This document shows, in pieces, positions 19,169 to 27,859 of a stretch of DNA of 64,000 nucleotides (positions are counted from its first letter, which is position 1; each line of letters begins with the position of its first letter). Under the pieces are notes generated by a model, which did not search any database, had not been told where the DNA came from, and was given only the letters and a program-made list of their open reading frames with translations. Made by a program: the position numbers and the translations under genes. Location: positions 1 through 64,000 of the forward strand of contig NZ_WVID01000015.1 of assembly GCF_010091925.1 (NCBI RefSeq), given 5' to 3'. Source of the DNA: Nostoc sp. B(2019). Lineage in GTDB: Bacteria; Cyanobacteriota; Cyanobacteriia; Cyanobacteriales; Nostocaceae.

Positions 19169-19240
19169 TATACTAGTTAATATAAATTCACAGAGGGTAA
19201 CACCCATAAACAAGGAAACACCCTCAAGTTCAATGGGTGT
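19169..19240 (+). promoter_or_regulatory. nblA promoter candidate and structured leader
   Basis: A -10-like TATACT (19169-19174) precedes a leader with two pairs of complementary segments: GAGGGT (19193-19198) with ACCCTC (19220-19225), and ACACCCAT (19200-19207) with ATGGGTGT (19233-19240). They interleave, so both can form only as a pseudoknot, or they exclude each other. Alternative pairings GGGT/ACCC (19195-19205) and ACACCC/GGGTGT (19218-19240) also exist. No canonical NtcA site (GTA-N8-TAC) was found. Confidence 0.45.
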
Positions 19241-19324
19241 AAGACTTTAACATATTTAGCTTCAGATTAAAGAAGCTATTATTAACCCTCTAGTTTTTGC
19301 CCCAGTTTGGCATAGGAGCCAGAA

Positions 19325-19522
19325 ATGAACCAGCCCATGAAATTATCTTTAGAACAAGAATTTAGCCTCCGTTGCTTTGCTGACCAAGTGCAGCAAATGT
19401 CTCGTGAACAAGCTCAGGCGTTATTACTCATGCTGTATGAGCGGATGATGATTCAAGAAAAGACTTACCAGCAATTGCTCAAGCATGAGTGGAAACTAGA
19501 TTCAGACGCAATTCCTGGGTAA
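19325..19522 (+). CDS. nblA: Phycobilisome degradation protein NblA
   Basis: A 65-residue helical protein with the NblA core LSLEQEFSLRCFADQVQQMSREQAQALLLMLYERMMIQEKTYQQLLKHEW. NblA binds phycobiliproteins and delivers phycobilisome rods to the Clp protease during nitrogen or sulphur starvation and during heterocyst differentiation. Length and the C-terminal LLKHEW are typical. AGGAG lies 7 nt before ATG 19325. The 5' leader has competing stem-forming segments described separately. Neighbours suggest a monocistronic gene, as in most filamentous species. Confidence 0.97.
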   Translation: MNQPMKLSLEQEFSLRCFADQVQQMSREQAQALLLMLYERMMIQEKTYQQLLKHEWKLDSDAIPG

Positions 19523-19642
19523 AGCAGGGAAGTAAAGATGTGACGTGTTGTAGATATGTGGTTGATGGCGTTGAAATTCAACCGTACGCGAGTTTTACAG
19601 TAACGAACGTCCAACCACTCTTCTATTAAATCAGTCAGCGTC

Positions 19643-20389
19643 TTAATTTTGGGAACTTAGATATGACGAGTAGAACGCTACTATTTCAGACCAAGCAGAG
19701 GTAGCAGCAGCAGAATCGTAGCGATAACCGTCATCGCGCATGAAGGTATGTTCTGCTTCATACAAGAGAATTTTGTGAGATACTCCAGCATTTTCCAGTA
19801 CTTTAGTTAAGCTTTGACGGTCATTCTCCGGTATATGCGGGTCAAGAGTACCAAACACAATTAGCATCTCGCTTTTAATTTCACTCACCCGCTGGATTGT
19901 ATCAGCTACTCCCTTACCTAACTTGCCACTCGGAATACCAGTAGGATAACAGCAGACTGTTGCCTTAACTTCACTCATGAAAGCTGCTCGAAAAGCTAAG
20001 TGTCCACCAATACAAAAGCCGAGAGTGCCTATTTGTTCCGAAGAAACTGAACTTTCTTTTTTAAGAAATTCAATCACGGCACGGCAATCAGCGTCATAAT
20101 CAGCTACTAGAGTTCGACGAGCATTGTCATTACCCCGCATCCGTCCAAGATCGTCTGGTTCAATAACCAGACCAACTGGCTCAAGTCGATGGAAAATTTC
20201 TGGGGCTGCTACTACATAGCCATATCCTGCTAAGTAGTTAGCTAGACGAATCATTGCACCACCTAACTGATAAATATCACTGAGAAACAAAATGCCTGGA
20301 TAAAGTCCTGTTGGTTTGGGAGATGCTACGTAAACACGCATTAAACTGTCGTCTACTCTTAACTCGACATTGCGCTTGATGATTTGCAT
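19643..20389 (-). CDS. Dienelactone hydrolase family alpha/beta hydrolase
   Basis: The 248-residue protein has the dienelactone hydrolase catalytic set: nucleophile Cys in GTLGFCIGGHLAFRAA (about residue 118), Asp in FGTLDPHIPENDR (about 178) and His in YEAEHTFMRDD (about 210). Cys rather than Ser as nucleophile is normal for this family. It has no signal peptide. The natural substrate in cyanobacteria is unknown; neighbours give no pathway. Start is ATG 20389. Confidence 0.9.
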   Translation of the reverse strand: MQIIKRNVELRVDDSLMRVYVASPKPTGLYPGILFLSDIYQLGGAMIRLANYLAGYGYVVAAPEIFHRLEPVGLVIEPDDLGRMRGNDNARRTLVADYDADCRAVIEFLKKESSVSSEQIGTLGFCIGGHLAFRAAFMSEVKATVCCYPTGIPSGKLGKGVADTIQRVSEIKSEMLIVFGTLDPHIPENDRQSLTKVLENAGVSHKILLYEAEHTFMRDDGYRYDSAAATSAWSEIVAFYSSYLSSQN

Positions 20390-20635
20390 TTTGTCTCCAT
20401 CTGGTGCTTGCTTTAATTAGCTTCGCTGCCCGTTTTCGCTATTGCAATTCTTCCAAAGCGAATTAACATACTTCACCGCGTTGAACAAGCTAAATTTCAC
20501 CTATGTTTAGCAAATGCACCCTTGACACTCCATTGCACGGAATAAATTTACCTTGATTGCCACCATAAAATAGTATTAATTACTACATTTCGGGGATGAA
20601 TGTTCATTTTATGGGTGCGATCGCGCGAAAATTAA

Positions 20636-22996
20636 TCAGCGCTCAAGTTTACTACTACTTCCTAACCCATACAATGACTGATTAGGCACAAGCTGACTCT
20701 CAAAACGGCTATAAACAATTTGGGTAGGATACCAGGGAGAAAACCAGTATAAATCTTGAATCGCTTTGTGAGGGCTACTGCTGTTTGCCAACTCAAATTT
20801 AACTACCGCCAAATTATTTAATCCCACCACTTCTCGTCCCTCTTGAAACGAGGGTAAGTTCCAGAACATTAAACGCTGTAACCATTTCCATTTGTCATTT
20901 CTTGCTTGTTGTCGGGTAGTGATTAGCCACGGTATATTAGCTCCAAAGTTAGGAGTCCGAGTACCTTGTCGAGGGATCCACTCCAATGCACAATACCAAT
21001 CGGGTTTCATTTGTGGCTGCTGATGGCGGCGGGATTGTTTGGCTGTTTGTTCTACCATATTGAGTGGATTAGACCATCCTATCCACCGTCTTACCTTTTC
21101 CGGTAAAAGCCAGTCTTTTAATCGTGTGTGGATGATCCGAGTAATAGTCTCTTCATTCTTCATGGCACTAGCGGTTAATTGCACCAAGACAGATTGCGCT
21201 GCCGAATTTGGAGAATTAGCTACATGAGACATGCGGACAACAGAACCGTAATGAATATCTCCAGACAAAACAACAACTTGTTGGCGTTGTTTAAATAGGG
21301 TAGTTAGAAATTGCGCCAATGCTTCAGTATGAATATTCCAGGAATCTCCAACATCAGCAGCAAACACTTTGTCGCGTCGTAACTGCCAATGGTGAATCCA
21401 ATCAATTACTTTTAAGCTAAATAGATTCGTAGGTGCAATCACCAATGTGGCTTGAATCTGAGGTGTTTGTTGTAGAGGTAGAAAAAGTTGTTGCTCGAAG
21501 GCTTGGGGACAAAGCAGCATCGGTGGTGCAGTCGGTTTGTCATCAGCAGGATAGCCCCGCCATGTGCGCGTATCTAAAACAATCACTTCATGGCAATTAC
21601 TCCGTACTGTATAGTGCCAAGTAAGTGCTTCAGGATGTCGCTCTAGCACCAACACAGAACCGTCTTGAACAAACTCAGGTAAGTTAGTGCGTGGGTTGGT
21701 AGGTGGCATTCCAACATAACGGGCGATCGCATTATAAGCTGCAACATTTGTACCTTGGGAAGCAGACCACTCCTGAGCAGCTGCCAATAATTTTTCACCA
21801 GGTTGACCAGCTTCAAATTGCTTGGGTGTATTGCCCCATGCCTGAGAAACCGCATAGGCTAACAGGGCGTTTTGAACGGTTCGTTGCCCCAAGGGTCGTC
21901 CCAACACTCGTAAACACCATGCCTGATTGAGGTTCCAGTCATCGCTGACATCATGGTCATCAAAGATACTATATACAGGAACATTTGCAAGAGCGCGTCG
22001 CACTTTCCAGAGGGTGTGGATAAATTGCCGCATATCTCGAACTTCTCGATCCCACAGCCGACGCGTTTTGCGATCGCTCATCATCTCCCGTCCCTTGGGA
22101 AAAGTGGTCGGCCAGCACACAGGCGACCAAACTAATAGGTAAGATGCGTAATACTCACCAAGGCCTAAAAGGTGGCTGGCGACTTTGGCCTCTTTATTGT
22201 GCAATCCGGCTGTAAAGCCAGCTTGGTAAGTCGCAACTTCAACTCGTTGTCCGGGAGGTAATTGCTTAGGTGTGTAATACCCAACACCCGTAGGTTTATT
22301 TTGAGTGGCTGGTAGCCGTTCTTCCCAGCCGAGCAGCGCGTCGCCAAGCATACTAGACACCCACAATAGCGGTGCAGCAACATCGTCTCCATAAATCTGA
22401 TCACCAGTAAGAAAAAGCTGATGGGGACGATGTGCTGGTTGGTTTGCAGCTTCCTCAATTAGGCAATCTAAAATGGGCAATGCATCGAATCCATGACCGT
22501 GGGGTTTGCGACAGGAACCATGCACAATTCGTAAATCTTGGAGACGGCTGGGCGGTAGAACAAATGTTGGTTTTTGATGTTCAAAATAGCTGATGTTAAC
22601 GTTGGGAAAGCGGTTTGAACACAAGGCTTGCTGCAAAGGTTGCTGATGGGAAGTCTGGTCAGTAAACTGGAGGTCATAGGCATATATGCGATCGCTCGTT
22701 AGGCATTCTCTACCCGCAGACCGAGCCGTTACCGCCACAATATGAAGTGATTTTCCCAGCGCAACTGTAGAGCGTCTTCCTTCTAATAGAGAGTTACCTA
22801 ACACCGTACCGTTATTTGTTGTGTCGTACACCTTGAGTTCTACTTGACAAGGCAGTTTGAGTGCGACCCAGACCGTCACTGATTTAGGTTCAGTGTGTTG
22901 TAAGATTGGCCCCGCTAAAATCAGTGGCAAATCTTGTAAAAACTCGTCCTCAGATTGATTGTTCATTGCAAAGCCTAAGATGAGGGTTCGTGTCAT
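20636..22996 (-). CDS. PhoD-like phosphatase, non-exported type
   Basis: A 786-residue protein with a PhoD-type metallophosphatase core: RIVHGSCRKPHG, then the metal-site LTGDQIYGDDVA (about 195-206), FDDHDVSDDWN (about 345-355) and VVLSGDIHYGS (near 585). The N-terminal 150 residues form a beta-rich domain as in other PhoD relatives. No Tat or Sec signal is visible, unlike the second PhoD at 44685-46277, so this paralogue is probably cytoplasmic and may act on intracellular phosphoesters. Starts possible are TTG 23005, ATG 22996 and ATG 22966; 22996 is reported. Confidence 0.83.
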   Translation of the reverse strand: MTRTLILGFAMNNQSEDEFLQDLPLILAGPILQHTEPKSVTVWVALKLPCQVELKVYDTTNNGTVLGNSLLEGRRSTVALGKSLHIVAVTARSAGRECLTSDRIYAYDLQFTDQTSHQQPLQQALCSNRFPNVNISYFEHQKPTFVLPPSRLQDLRIVHGSCRKPHGHGFDALPILDCLIEEAANQPAHRPHQLFLTGDQIYGDDVAAPLLWVSSMLGDALLGWEERLPATQNKPTGVGYYTPKQLPPGQRVEVATYQAGFTAGLHNKEAKVASHLLGLGEYYASYLLVWSPVCWPTTFPKGREMMSDRKTRRLWDREVRDMRQFIHTLWKVRRALANVPVYSIFDDHDVSDDWNLNQAWCLRVLGRPLGQRTVQNALLAYAVSQAWGNTPKQFEAGQPGEKLLAAAQEWSASQGTNVAAYNAIARYVGMPPTNPRTNLPEFVQDGSVLVLERHPEALTWHYTVRSNCHEVIVLDTRTWRGYPADDKPTAPPMLLCPQAFEQQLFLPLQQTPQIQATLVIAPTNLFSLKVIDWIHHWQLRRDKVFAADVGDSWNIHTEALAQFLTTLFKQRQQVVVLSGDIHYGSVVRMSHVANSPNSAAQSVLVQLTASAMKNEETITRIIHTRLKDWLLPEKVRRWIGWSNPLNMVEQTAKQSRRHQQPQMKPDWYCALEWIPRQGTRTPNFGANIPWLITTRQQARNDKWKWLQRLMFWNLPSFQEGREVVGLNNLAVVKFELANSSSPHKAIQDLYWFSPWYPTQIVYSRFESQLVPNQSLYGLGSSSKLER

Positions 22997-23405
22997 GGGG
23001 GGCAAAGTAGTACAACATTGCCTAAAACTAAAACCTGTAGTATGTGACTGACACGGCTCAAACCCTGATTATTTTGTACCAGCCCAGCTTAATTTTGCCT
23101 AATTAGAAGTGAAATAGGCAAAGTTAATATATAAAAACCCAGAGTTGAAATATTTACACAGTAATGCTTTCAGAGCCACTCTGCCTTTGGTGTTATGAAT
23201 TATTATATTATCCCAAACTGTAGACCTTGTGATCCACAGCTTACAAAGTTTAGATCTCTAATCAAACAATTTTGATTAGATAGCATGACTGCATACCTCA
23301 GTTCGATGGGATAAATTGACTGTGGTTACAAGTTAAGGCTTCAATTCAGTAAGTAGGCGATCGCTAAATAGTCTTTTTATTTTCGCGTCTGAGTGCCAAA
23401 TTAAT
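22997..23405. other. Divergent intergenic region, PhoD-like gene / gntK
   Basis: About 400 bp without a gene. It contains a perfect 10-bp inverted repeat (TCTAATCAAA at 23257-23266, TTTGATTAGA at 23271-23280, loop CAAT), which could be an operator or a hairpin about 125 bp before gntK. No tandem Pho-box array was recognised. Confidence 0.5.
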
Positions 23406-23900
23406 ATGATTATTCTGGTAATGGGTGTATCTGGATCTGGCAAAACTACTATCGGGTTTCTACTGGCAGATTCATTACACTGGGAATTTAGAGACGCTGA
23501 CGCTTTCCACTCGCCAGCAAACATTGAGAAAATGAGGCTTGGTATCCCCTTGAGTGATGCCGACAGGATACCTTGGTTGCAAGCTTTGCAAAGAGCGATC
23601 GCCCAGTGGTTGCAAGAAAATAAAAATGTGGTGTTAGCATGTTCAGCACTCAAAGCTAACTATCGCCAGTTTTTGTCATTGGATAGCGATCGCGTCAAGC
23701 TAGTTTACCTCAAAGGCTCTTTTGAGGTCATTCAAAATCGATTACAAGAACGCCACAATCACTTCATGAGCGAAAAACTCCTAAAGAGCCAATTTGATGC
23801 CCTTGAGGAGCCACCTGATGCTATAAGTGTCGATGTTTCTGATCCACCACAAGTGATAGTGCAAACTCTTATAAAAGCTTTGGGAATTGCGGCAAGTTGA
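23406..23900 (+). CDS. gntK: Gluconokinase
   Basis: A 164-residue P-loop kinase of the GntK type. Walker A is MGVSGSGKTTIG (residues 6-17); DADAFHSPANIEKMRLGIPLSDADRIPWL and ACSALKANYRQFL are diagnostic of gluconate kinases. It phosphorylates D-gluconate to 6-phosphogluconate, which enters the oxidative pentose phosphate pathway. Length is normal. The next gene starts 24 bp downstream, so co-transcription with the small protein/HIRAN pair is possible although a functional link is not obvious. Confidence 0.93.
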   Translation: MIILVMGVSGSGKTTIGFLLADSLHWEFRDADAFHSPANIEKMRLGIPLSDADRIPWLQALQRAIAQWLQENKNVVLACSALKANYRQFLSLDSDRVKLVYLKGSFEVIQNRLQERHNHFMSEKLLKSQFDALEEPPDAISVDVSDPPQVIVQTLIKALGIAAS

Positions 23901-23924
23901 TGGGGAAAGCTGGCAAGATAACTC

Positions 23925-24146
23925 ATGACAGATAATTTTCTCATCATTGAAGTTCCTCTAAATGCTCCTGAAGCTGATGAAGATTGGGGAACAAAAGAAA
24001 AGTTTTGGTTCCGCTATCGTGATTGCAATGATACGTTAGAGCTTTTTGAGCGCATTCCATCTAATCGCATATCAAGAACAGCAATTGAATTTGCACAAGA
24101 AATATTGGAATTAAATCAAAGTAAGCTGCTGAACACCCTACTATGA
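23925..24146 (+). CDS. Small acidic protein coupled to a HIRAN protein
   Basis: A 73-residue protein of no family I recognise. It has an acidic N-terminal half (LNAPEADEDWGTKEKFWFRY) and a predicted C-terminal helix (SRTAIEFAQEILELNQSKLLNTLL). Its stop overlaps the next start in an ATGA junction at 24143-24146, so the two are translationally coupled and probably stoichiometric. Size and coupling recall an antitoxin or subunit, but no DNA-binding motif is evident. It is judged real from the overlap and the coding-like composition. Confidence 0.7.
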   Translation: MTDNFLIIEVPLNAPEADEDWGTKEKFWFRYRDCNDTLELFERIPSNRISRTAIEFAQEILELNQSKLLNTLL

Positions 24147-24907
24147 AAACACTTTTTTTATCTTGGCAAGATGCAAAAAGCCGAGTTTGGTTTCCCATTG
24201 GTCGGTTAACATTTGATGGAACAAAGTATCAGTTTGTGTATACGCAAGGTGCTGTAGAAGCTCAATCTCAGCATAGGTTTCAACTGTTATATTCCTTCCC
24301 AGACTTGAATAAGGTATATACATCGCTTGAACCGTTTCCCTTGTTCTCTAATCGATTAATGCGACCCTCTCGCCCCGACTATAAAAATTATATTGAATGG
24401 CTAAATATTCCTGAAGGCGAAGACGACCCAGTTACCATTCTTTCTCGGAGTGGTGGACGAAAAACAACGGACAATTTTGAAGTTTTTCCCTTGCCGGAGC
24501 CAGATGAGAATGGTTTATATCATATCCACTTCTTTGCTCATGGGCTGCGACACCTTCCGGCTTGTGCAACTGAACGAATTAATCAATTACAAACAGGCGA
24601 ATTGCTGTATTTAGCTAACGGATTTCAAAATCCTTATGACCAGCGTGCGTTGCTCTTATGTACTAAGGATCACTACATTGTAGGTTATTGCCCTCGTTAT
24701 ATTGTGGATGATGTTTTTAAACTCAAAAGCAAAAACCCAGAACTGGTAAAAGTAAACGTTGAACGAGTCAACCCAGCACCAACACCACTCCAGCTACGTT
24801 TGTTGTGCAACATGACAGCAGAATGGCATGAGGAATTTCGTCCATTTTCCAGCTGGGAGTATCAGCCGTTAGTAGCTGATATCCCAACTGCTTATGCCAC
24901 TCTTTAA
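24143..24907 (+). CDS. HIRAN domain-containing protein
   Basis: A 254-residue protein. Residues about 1-80 (LSWQDAKSRVWFPIGRLTFDGTKYQFVYTQGA) resemble the HipA-N-like module with which HIRAN domains are often found. About 125-205 (HIHFFAHGLRHLPACATERINQLQTGELLYLANGFQNPYDQRALLLCTKDHYIVGYCPRYI) match the HIRAN fold, an OB-like domain that in HLTF binds 3' ssDNA ends at stalled forks. No nuclease or helicase domain is attached. The stop codon overlaps that of the convergent fructokinase gene. A role in DNA repair or defence is inference only. Confidence 0.75.
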   Translation: MKTLFLSWQDAKSRVWFPIGRLTFDGTKYQFVYTQGAVEAQSQHRFQLLYSFPDLNKVYTSLEPFPLFSNRLMRPSRPDYKNYIEWLNIPEGEDDPVTILSRSGGRKTTDNFEVFPLPEPDENGLYHIHFFAHGLRHLPACATERINQLQTGELLYLANGFQNPYDQRALLLCTKDHYIVGYCPRYIVDDVFKLKSKNPELVKVNVERVNPAPTPLQLRLLCNMTAEWHEEFRPFSSWEYQPLVADIPTAYATL

Positions 24908-25881
24908 AGTTGATGTGTGGCTAGAAATGCTTCGACTTCAGCAGATGTTGGTTGAGAGGCGATCGCTCCTGGTTTAATGGTAGTCAGCGCCCCAACAGCA
25001 CTGGCGTAGGTAACGATGCGTTTTGCTGTTTGTGCATCCCGCAAGCTATGGATACCATGCTGACTCAACTGGTGGATGAACCCTGCTAGAAAGCTGTCTC
25101 CTGCACCTGTTGTATCGACTACGGGGATGGAAAACGAAGGTAATTTGCCCTCGTTCTCACCCAGACAATAGGCACAACCATTTTCGCCGTCTGTCACCAG
25201 CACCCCTTCAACTGAAGCCAGGCGATAAGTAATGGCTCCCGGATCGGCGGTATCAAATAGCCATTCCGCTTCTTCTTTGGAGAGTTTGAGAAAATCGACT
25301 CGCTTAAATGATTCTTGAATTTTTTGACGAGCCATATTTGAATCTTGCCAAAATACAGGACGCCAATTGACATCCAGCACAATCTTCAAGTCGTATTGTT
25401 CTGCCAGTTCTAAGGCGCGGTGAATTGCCTGCTCACTTTCAGGATAGGCTAATTCCAAAGTACCCAAAACCAGAAAATCTGCCTCTTGAAACAGCAAATT
25501 TGGCAATTTCTTGGCTTGCAGACGGGTGTCGGCAAATTCTGCGGTGTTATACTGACCAAATCCAGCAAAGGTGCGATCGCCTGCTAAATCCCGCGTCACA
25601 TAAACTTGCCGCGTTGGTGCTGTGGGATGGCGTTGCACCCCAGTAGTATCTACACCTACTTCTTGTAATAGCTTGACCAGTGCATTTCCTGGCTCATCTT
25701 CACCAACTGCTCCGATAAATCCTGCTGGCGTTCCCAACTTAACTAAAGCACAGGCTACGTTAGCTGGTGCTCCTCCTGGGTAGGGAGTCCAAGATTGAAC
25801 TTCTTCCAGGTTTAGCCCCAATTGATCGGCTAAACAATCAAACAAAATTTCACCGAGGCACAAAACACGGGGATTGCTCAT
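24904..25881 (-). CDS. PfkB family carbohydrate kinase, probably fructokinase
   Basis: A 325-residue ribokinase-fold sugar kinase. The N-terminal CLGEILFDCLAD and PYPGGAPANVACALVKLG (PfkB signature 1, about 34-51) and the C-terminal VVDTTGAGDSFLAGFIHQL (signature 2 with catalytic Asp, about 250-268) are intact. The GEILFDC/GGAPANVA pattern fits fructokinases that make fructose 6-phosphate, an enzyme used in sucrose catabolism by filamentous cyanobacteria. 2-keto-3-deoxygluconate kinase is an alternative, given gntK close by. It converges with the HIRAN gene, with stop codons overlapping. Confidence 0.87.
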   Translation of the reverse strand: MSNPRVLCLGEILFDCLADQLGLNLEEVQSWTPYPGGAPANVACALVKLGTPAGFIGAVGEDEPGNALVKLLQEVGVDTTGVQRHPTAPTRQVYVTRDLAGDRTFAGFGQYNTAEFADTRLQAKKLPNLLFQEADFLVLGTLELAYPESEQAIHRALELAEQYDLKIVLDVNWRPVFWQDSNMARQKIQESFKRVDFLKLSKEEAEWLFDTADPGAITYRLASVEGVLVTDGENGCAYCLGENEGKLPSFSIPVVDTTGAGDSFLAGFIHQLSQHGIHSLRDAQTAKRIVTYASAVGALTTIKPGAIASQPTSAEVEAFLATHQL

Positions 25882-26429
25882 TTCATTTTAGATTTTCGAT
25901 TTTGCCAAAAGTTTAGCCTGTCGCATACGGGGAGAAGTCAGAGCGCTCACCGAAGTTCTGTACGGAGGAAGCCTGTCTTGAAAAGTTTTGCGCTCCTGTT
26001 ACCCGAACGCTCCAACTTTCCACTCCGCTCAGACTTTTCGAAACTCGGCAAACTGAACTTCAGGGGTTTCCCGGTCTAGCAAACTTCTAAAGACAGATGA
26101 CAAATTTCCAGTATAAAATCTACAATGATCTCTACTCATTTGTCGCCAGTCCTTCATAGAATGAAATAGCAATTTTTACTACTCTCATATCATGTATATG
26201 CTCTTGATCCTCGCTTTATTTGCTCAACAATTATACGGTTATTTTATGTCTTAAAATGCAATATTTAATACATAAAATATTCATGGTTTAGATTACTGTC
26301 AATTTGAAATCCAAAGAAAATATTGATAATGGTATTGCCGCGAACACTTGAAACCCCTACCTACAAAAGAATCTTCTAGAATTAGAAAGAGCGATTAAGT
26401 ACATATACCAAGGGAGGATAGAAATAGTC
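25882..26429. other. Intergenic region upstream of pedR-like gene
   Basis: About 550 bp without a gene between the divergent kinase and pedR. 25940-26070 is a GC-rich dispersed repeat with CACCGAAGTTCTG and AAAAGTTTTGCGCTCC ... CAGACTTTTCGAAAC pieces that recur at 2200-2370, 6517-6585 and 57510-57560. The rest is AT-rich and should hold the pedR promoter; GGGAGG at 26412-26417 is its ribosome binding site. Confidence 0.55.
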
Positions 26430-26693
26430 ATGGCTGGTGGCGAGTCTCAGACCCCTGTTACTCTGTCAGACAGAGAACTGCAAATTATCGACTTAGTGGC
26501 CGCTGGCTTAACTAACCAAGAAATTGCAGGAAAACTGGAAATTAGCAAGCGTACAGTTGATAACCATATCAGTAACATTCTGACTAAGACCCAAACAGAA
26601 AATCGAGTGGCTCTTGTCCGCTGGGCTTTACAGTGGGGCAAAGTCTGTTTGAATGATGTCAACTGCTGTCTTTTGCCTAACCAGAACGAATAA
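26430..26693 (+). CDS. pedR: Small LuxR-type regulator, PedR-like
   Basis: An 87-residue protein that is almost only a LuxR/GerE helix-turn-helix: LSDRELQIIDLVAAGLTNQEIAGKLEISKRTVDNHISNILTKTQTENRVALVRWAL, followed by a Cys-rich tail KVCLNDVNCCLLP. Size and tail match PedR of Synechocystis, a redox-responsive regulator that senses photosynthetic electron transport through thioredoxin and cysteine chemistry and alters photosynthesis gene expression. No receiver domain is present, so control through the tail cysteines (about 72, 78, 79) is the likely mode. It stands alone with its own ribosome binding site. Confidence 0.82.
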   Translation: MAGGESQTPVTLSDRELQIIDLVAAGLTNQEIAGKLEISKRTVDNHISNILTKTQTENRVALVRWALQWGKVCLNDVNCCLLPNQNE

Positions 26694-27123
26694 ACTATTT
26701 GCTAGTAGCGACGCGATTAATCTGGTCTGGTATGCTGACAACCCAATTTTGAGATTTACTGATTATTCTCCTCACGCCTTTATTTCAGTGTGATCACCTC
26801 TACCAATTCCGCATCCTTTACTTAGTGGGAGTTTACGCTAATGGAGCCAGCTAACCCTCGGAAGCGGAAGCTATAGATTCAGAATTTCTCTCAAAATGCA
26901 GTAGAACAGATTACTAGCCTATTGTTTCTGGTAAAGGCAGTTTTCCTTCCATCGGTATTATTATATTTCTTTAGGAAAAATAATTAGTACCGATGGAAAA
27001 TTTCCTCTGTACTAACTTTGTTGTCAACGAATCATCAACAAAAATTAGCAACAATCTACAGGCTCAAGCGTTACATTTGAAAGAAATCTATGTTGCTCCA
27101 TAGGCTTGAGGAGCAGTGTTCCT
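26694..27123. other. Intergenic region with long hairpin
   Basis: About 430 bp without a gene between pedR and the DUF6391 gene. 26947-26998 forms a long hairpin: perfect 11-bp arms TTCCATCGGTA (26947-26957) / TACCGATGGAA (26988-26998), continued inward by a weaker A/T-rich stem (ATTATATTTC against GAAAAATAAT). Neither side has a clear T tract, so it is not an obvious terminator. Confidence 0.65.
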
Positions 27124-27825
27124 ATGAATACTTCTGCTTCTGCCAAAGGTGATTCATCTCCCTTTGACTTTTTTGGTTTTGATTTTACGATACCTCTATC
27201 TGGGAAAGTTCCGAGTCTCGAAGACCGACCCTTGGACTTTCCCCAACCTACACAAGATGCTGATTTACTCAAGCAGCTATCGTTTATTCCAGGCTTGAAA
27301 GAAATTTTGATGGTGCGACAGGTTCACGCCCTAGAACACGCCACTGTTTGGGTTCTAGGTGAATCAAAAAGCGCCTATTCTTCTCCACCAGGGTCTACTA
27401 ATATTCAAGTTGATAACGAACTATTAAGCGGTTTGTCTACCGAACAAGGCTTTTACCTATATGGTGAGGTAAATATTAGTGATTTACGGCGAGCGATCGC
27501 ACTTGCTCAACATCGCCTTACCAGTGGAGAATGGGATTTGGCTGTACATCCCCGTTGCGGCACCAATTTATCAGTAGCAATGCTCTTAACAGCTGGACTA
27601 GCTGTGGGTGTAAATCTTCTGCTACCGTTCCGACCAATTGAACAACTGATAGGTTTGGGGTTAGCAGCCACGACAGCAGCCGAACTTGCACCTGATTTAG
27701 GTTCTATGGCGCAGCGCTACTTAACAACTGCTATTCCCTTTAACCTAGCAATTGAAAATATTACCCGTACACGCGACGTTTGGGGACGACAGGGGCATTT
27801 TGTTAAGGTGTGCTGGCAGGATTAA
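27124..27825 (+). CDS. DUF6391-type conserved cyanobacterial protein
   Basis: A 233-residue protein resembling the DUF6391 family. After a Pro-rich N terminus come VRQVHALEHATVWVLGE (about 67-83), a beta-rich middle (GFYLYGEVNISDLRRAIALAQHRLTSGEWDLAVHPRCGTN) and two hydrophobic segments (SVAMLLTAGLAVGVNLLLPF and IGLGLAATTAAELAP), so it may be membrane-associated. The HxxEH pattern is reminiscent of a metal site, but no activity is known. ATG 27124 is preferred over an in-frame TTG at 27106 because AGGAG at 27109-27113 precedes it. Confidence 0.7.
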   Translation: MNTSASAKGDSSPFDFFGFDFTIPLSGKVPSLEDRPLDFPQPTQDADLLKQLSFIPGLKEILMVRQVHALEHATVWVLGESKSAYSSPPGSTNIQVDNELLSGLSTEQGFYLYGEVNISDLRRAIALAQHRLTSGEWDLAVHPRCGTNLSVAMLLTAGLAVGVNLLLPFRPIEQLIGLGLAATTAAELAPDLGSMAQRYLTTAIPFNLAIENITRTRDVWGRQGHFVKVCWQD

Positions 27826-27859
27826 TTAGAAGAAGGGGGGCAAGAGTTAAGGGTTAAGA

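Noticed and set aside
19140-19200. NtcA site upstream of nblA
   Set aside because: No GTA-N8-TAC is present; the closest candidate has a 12-nt spacer.
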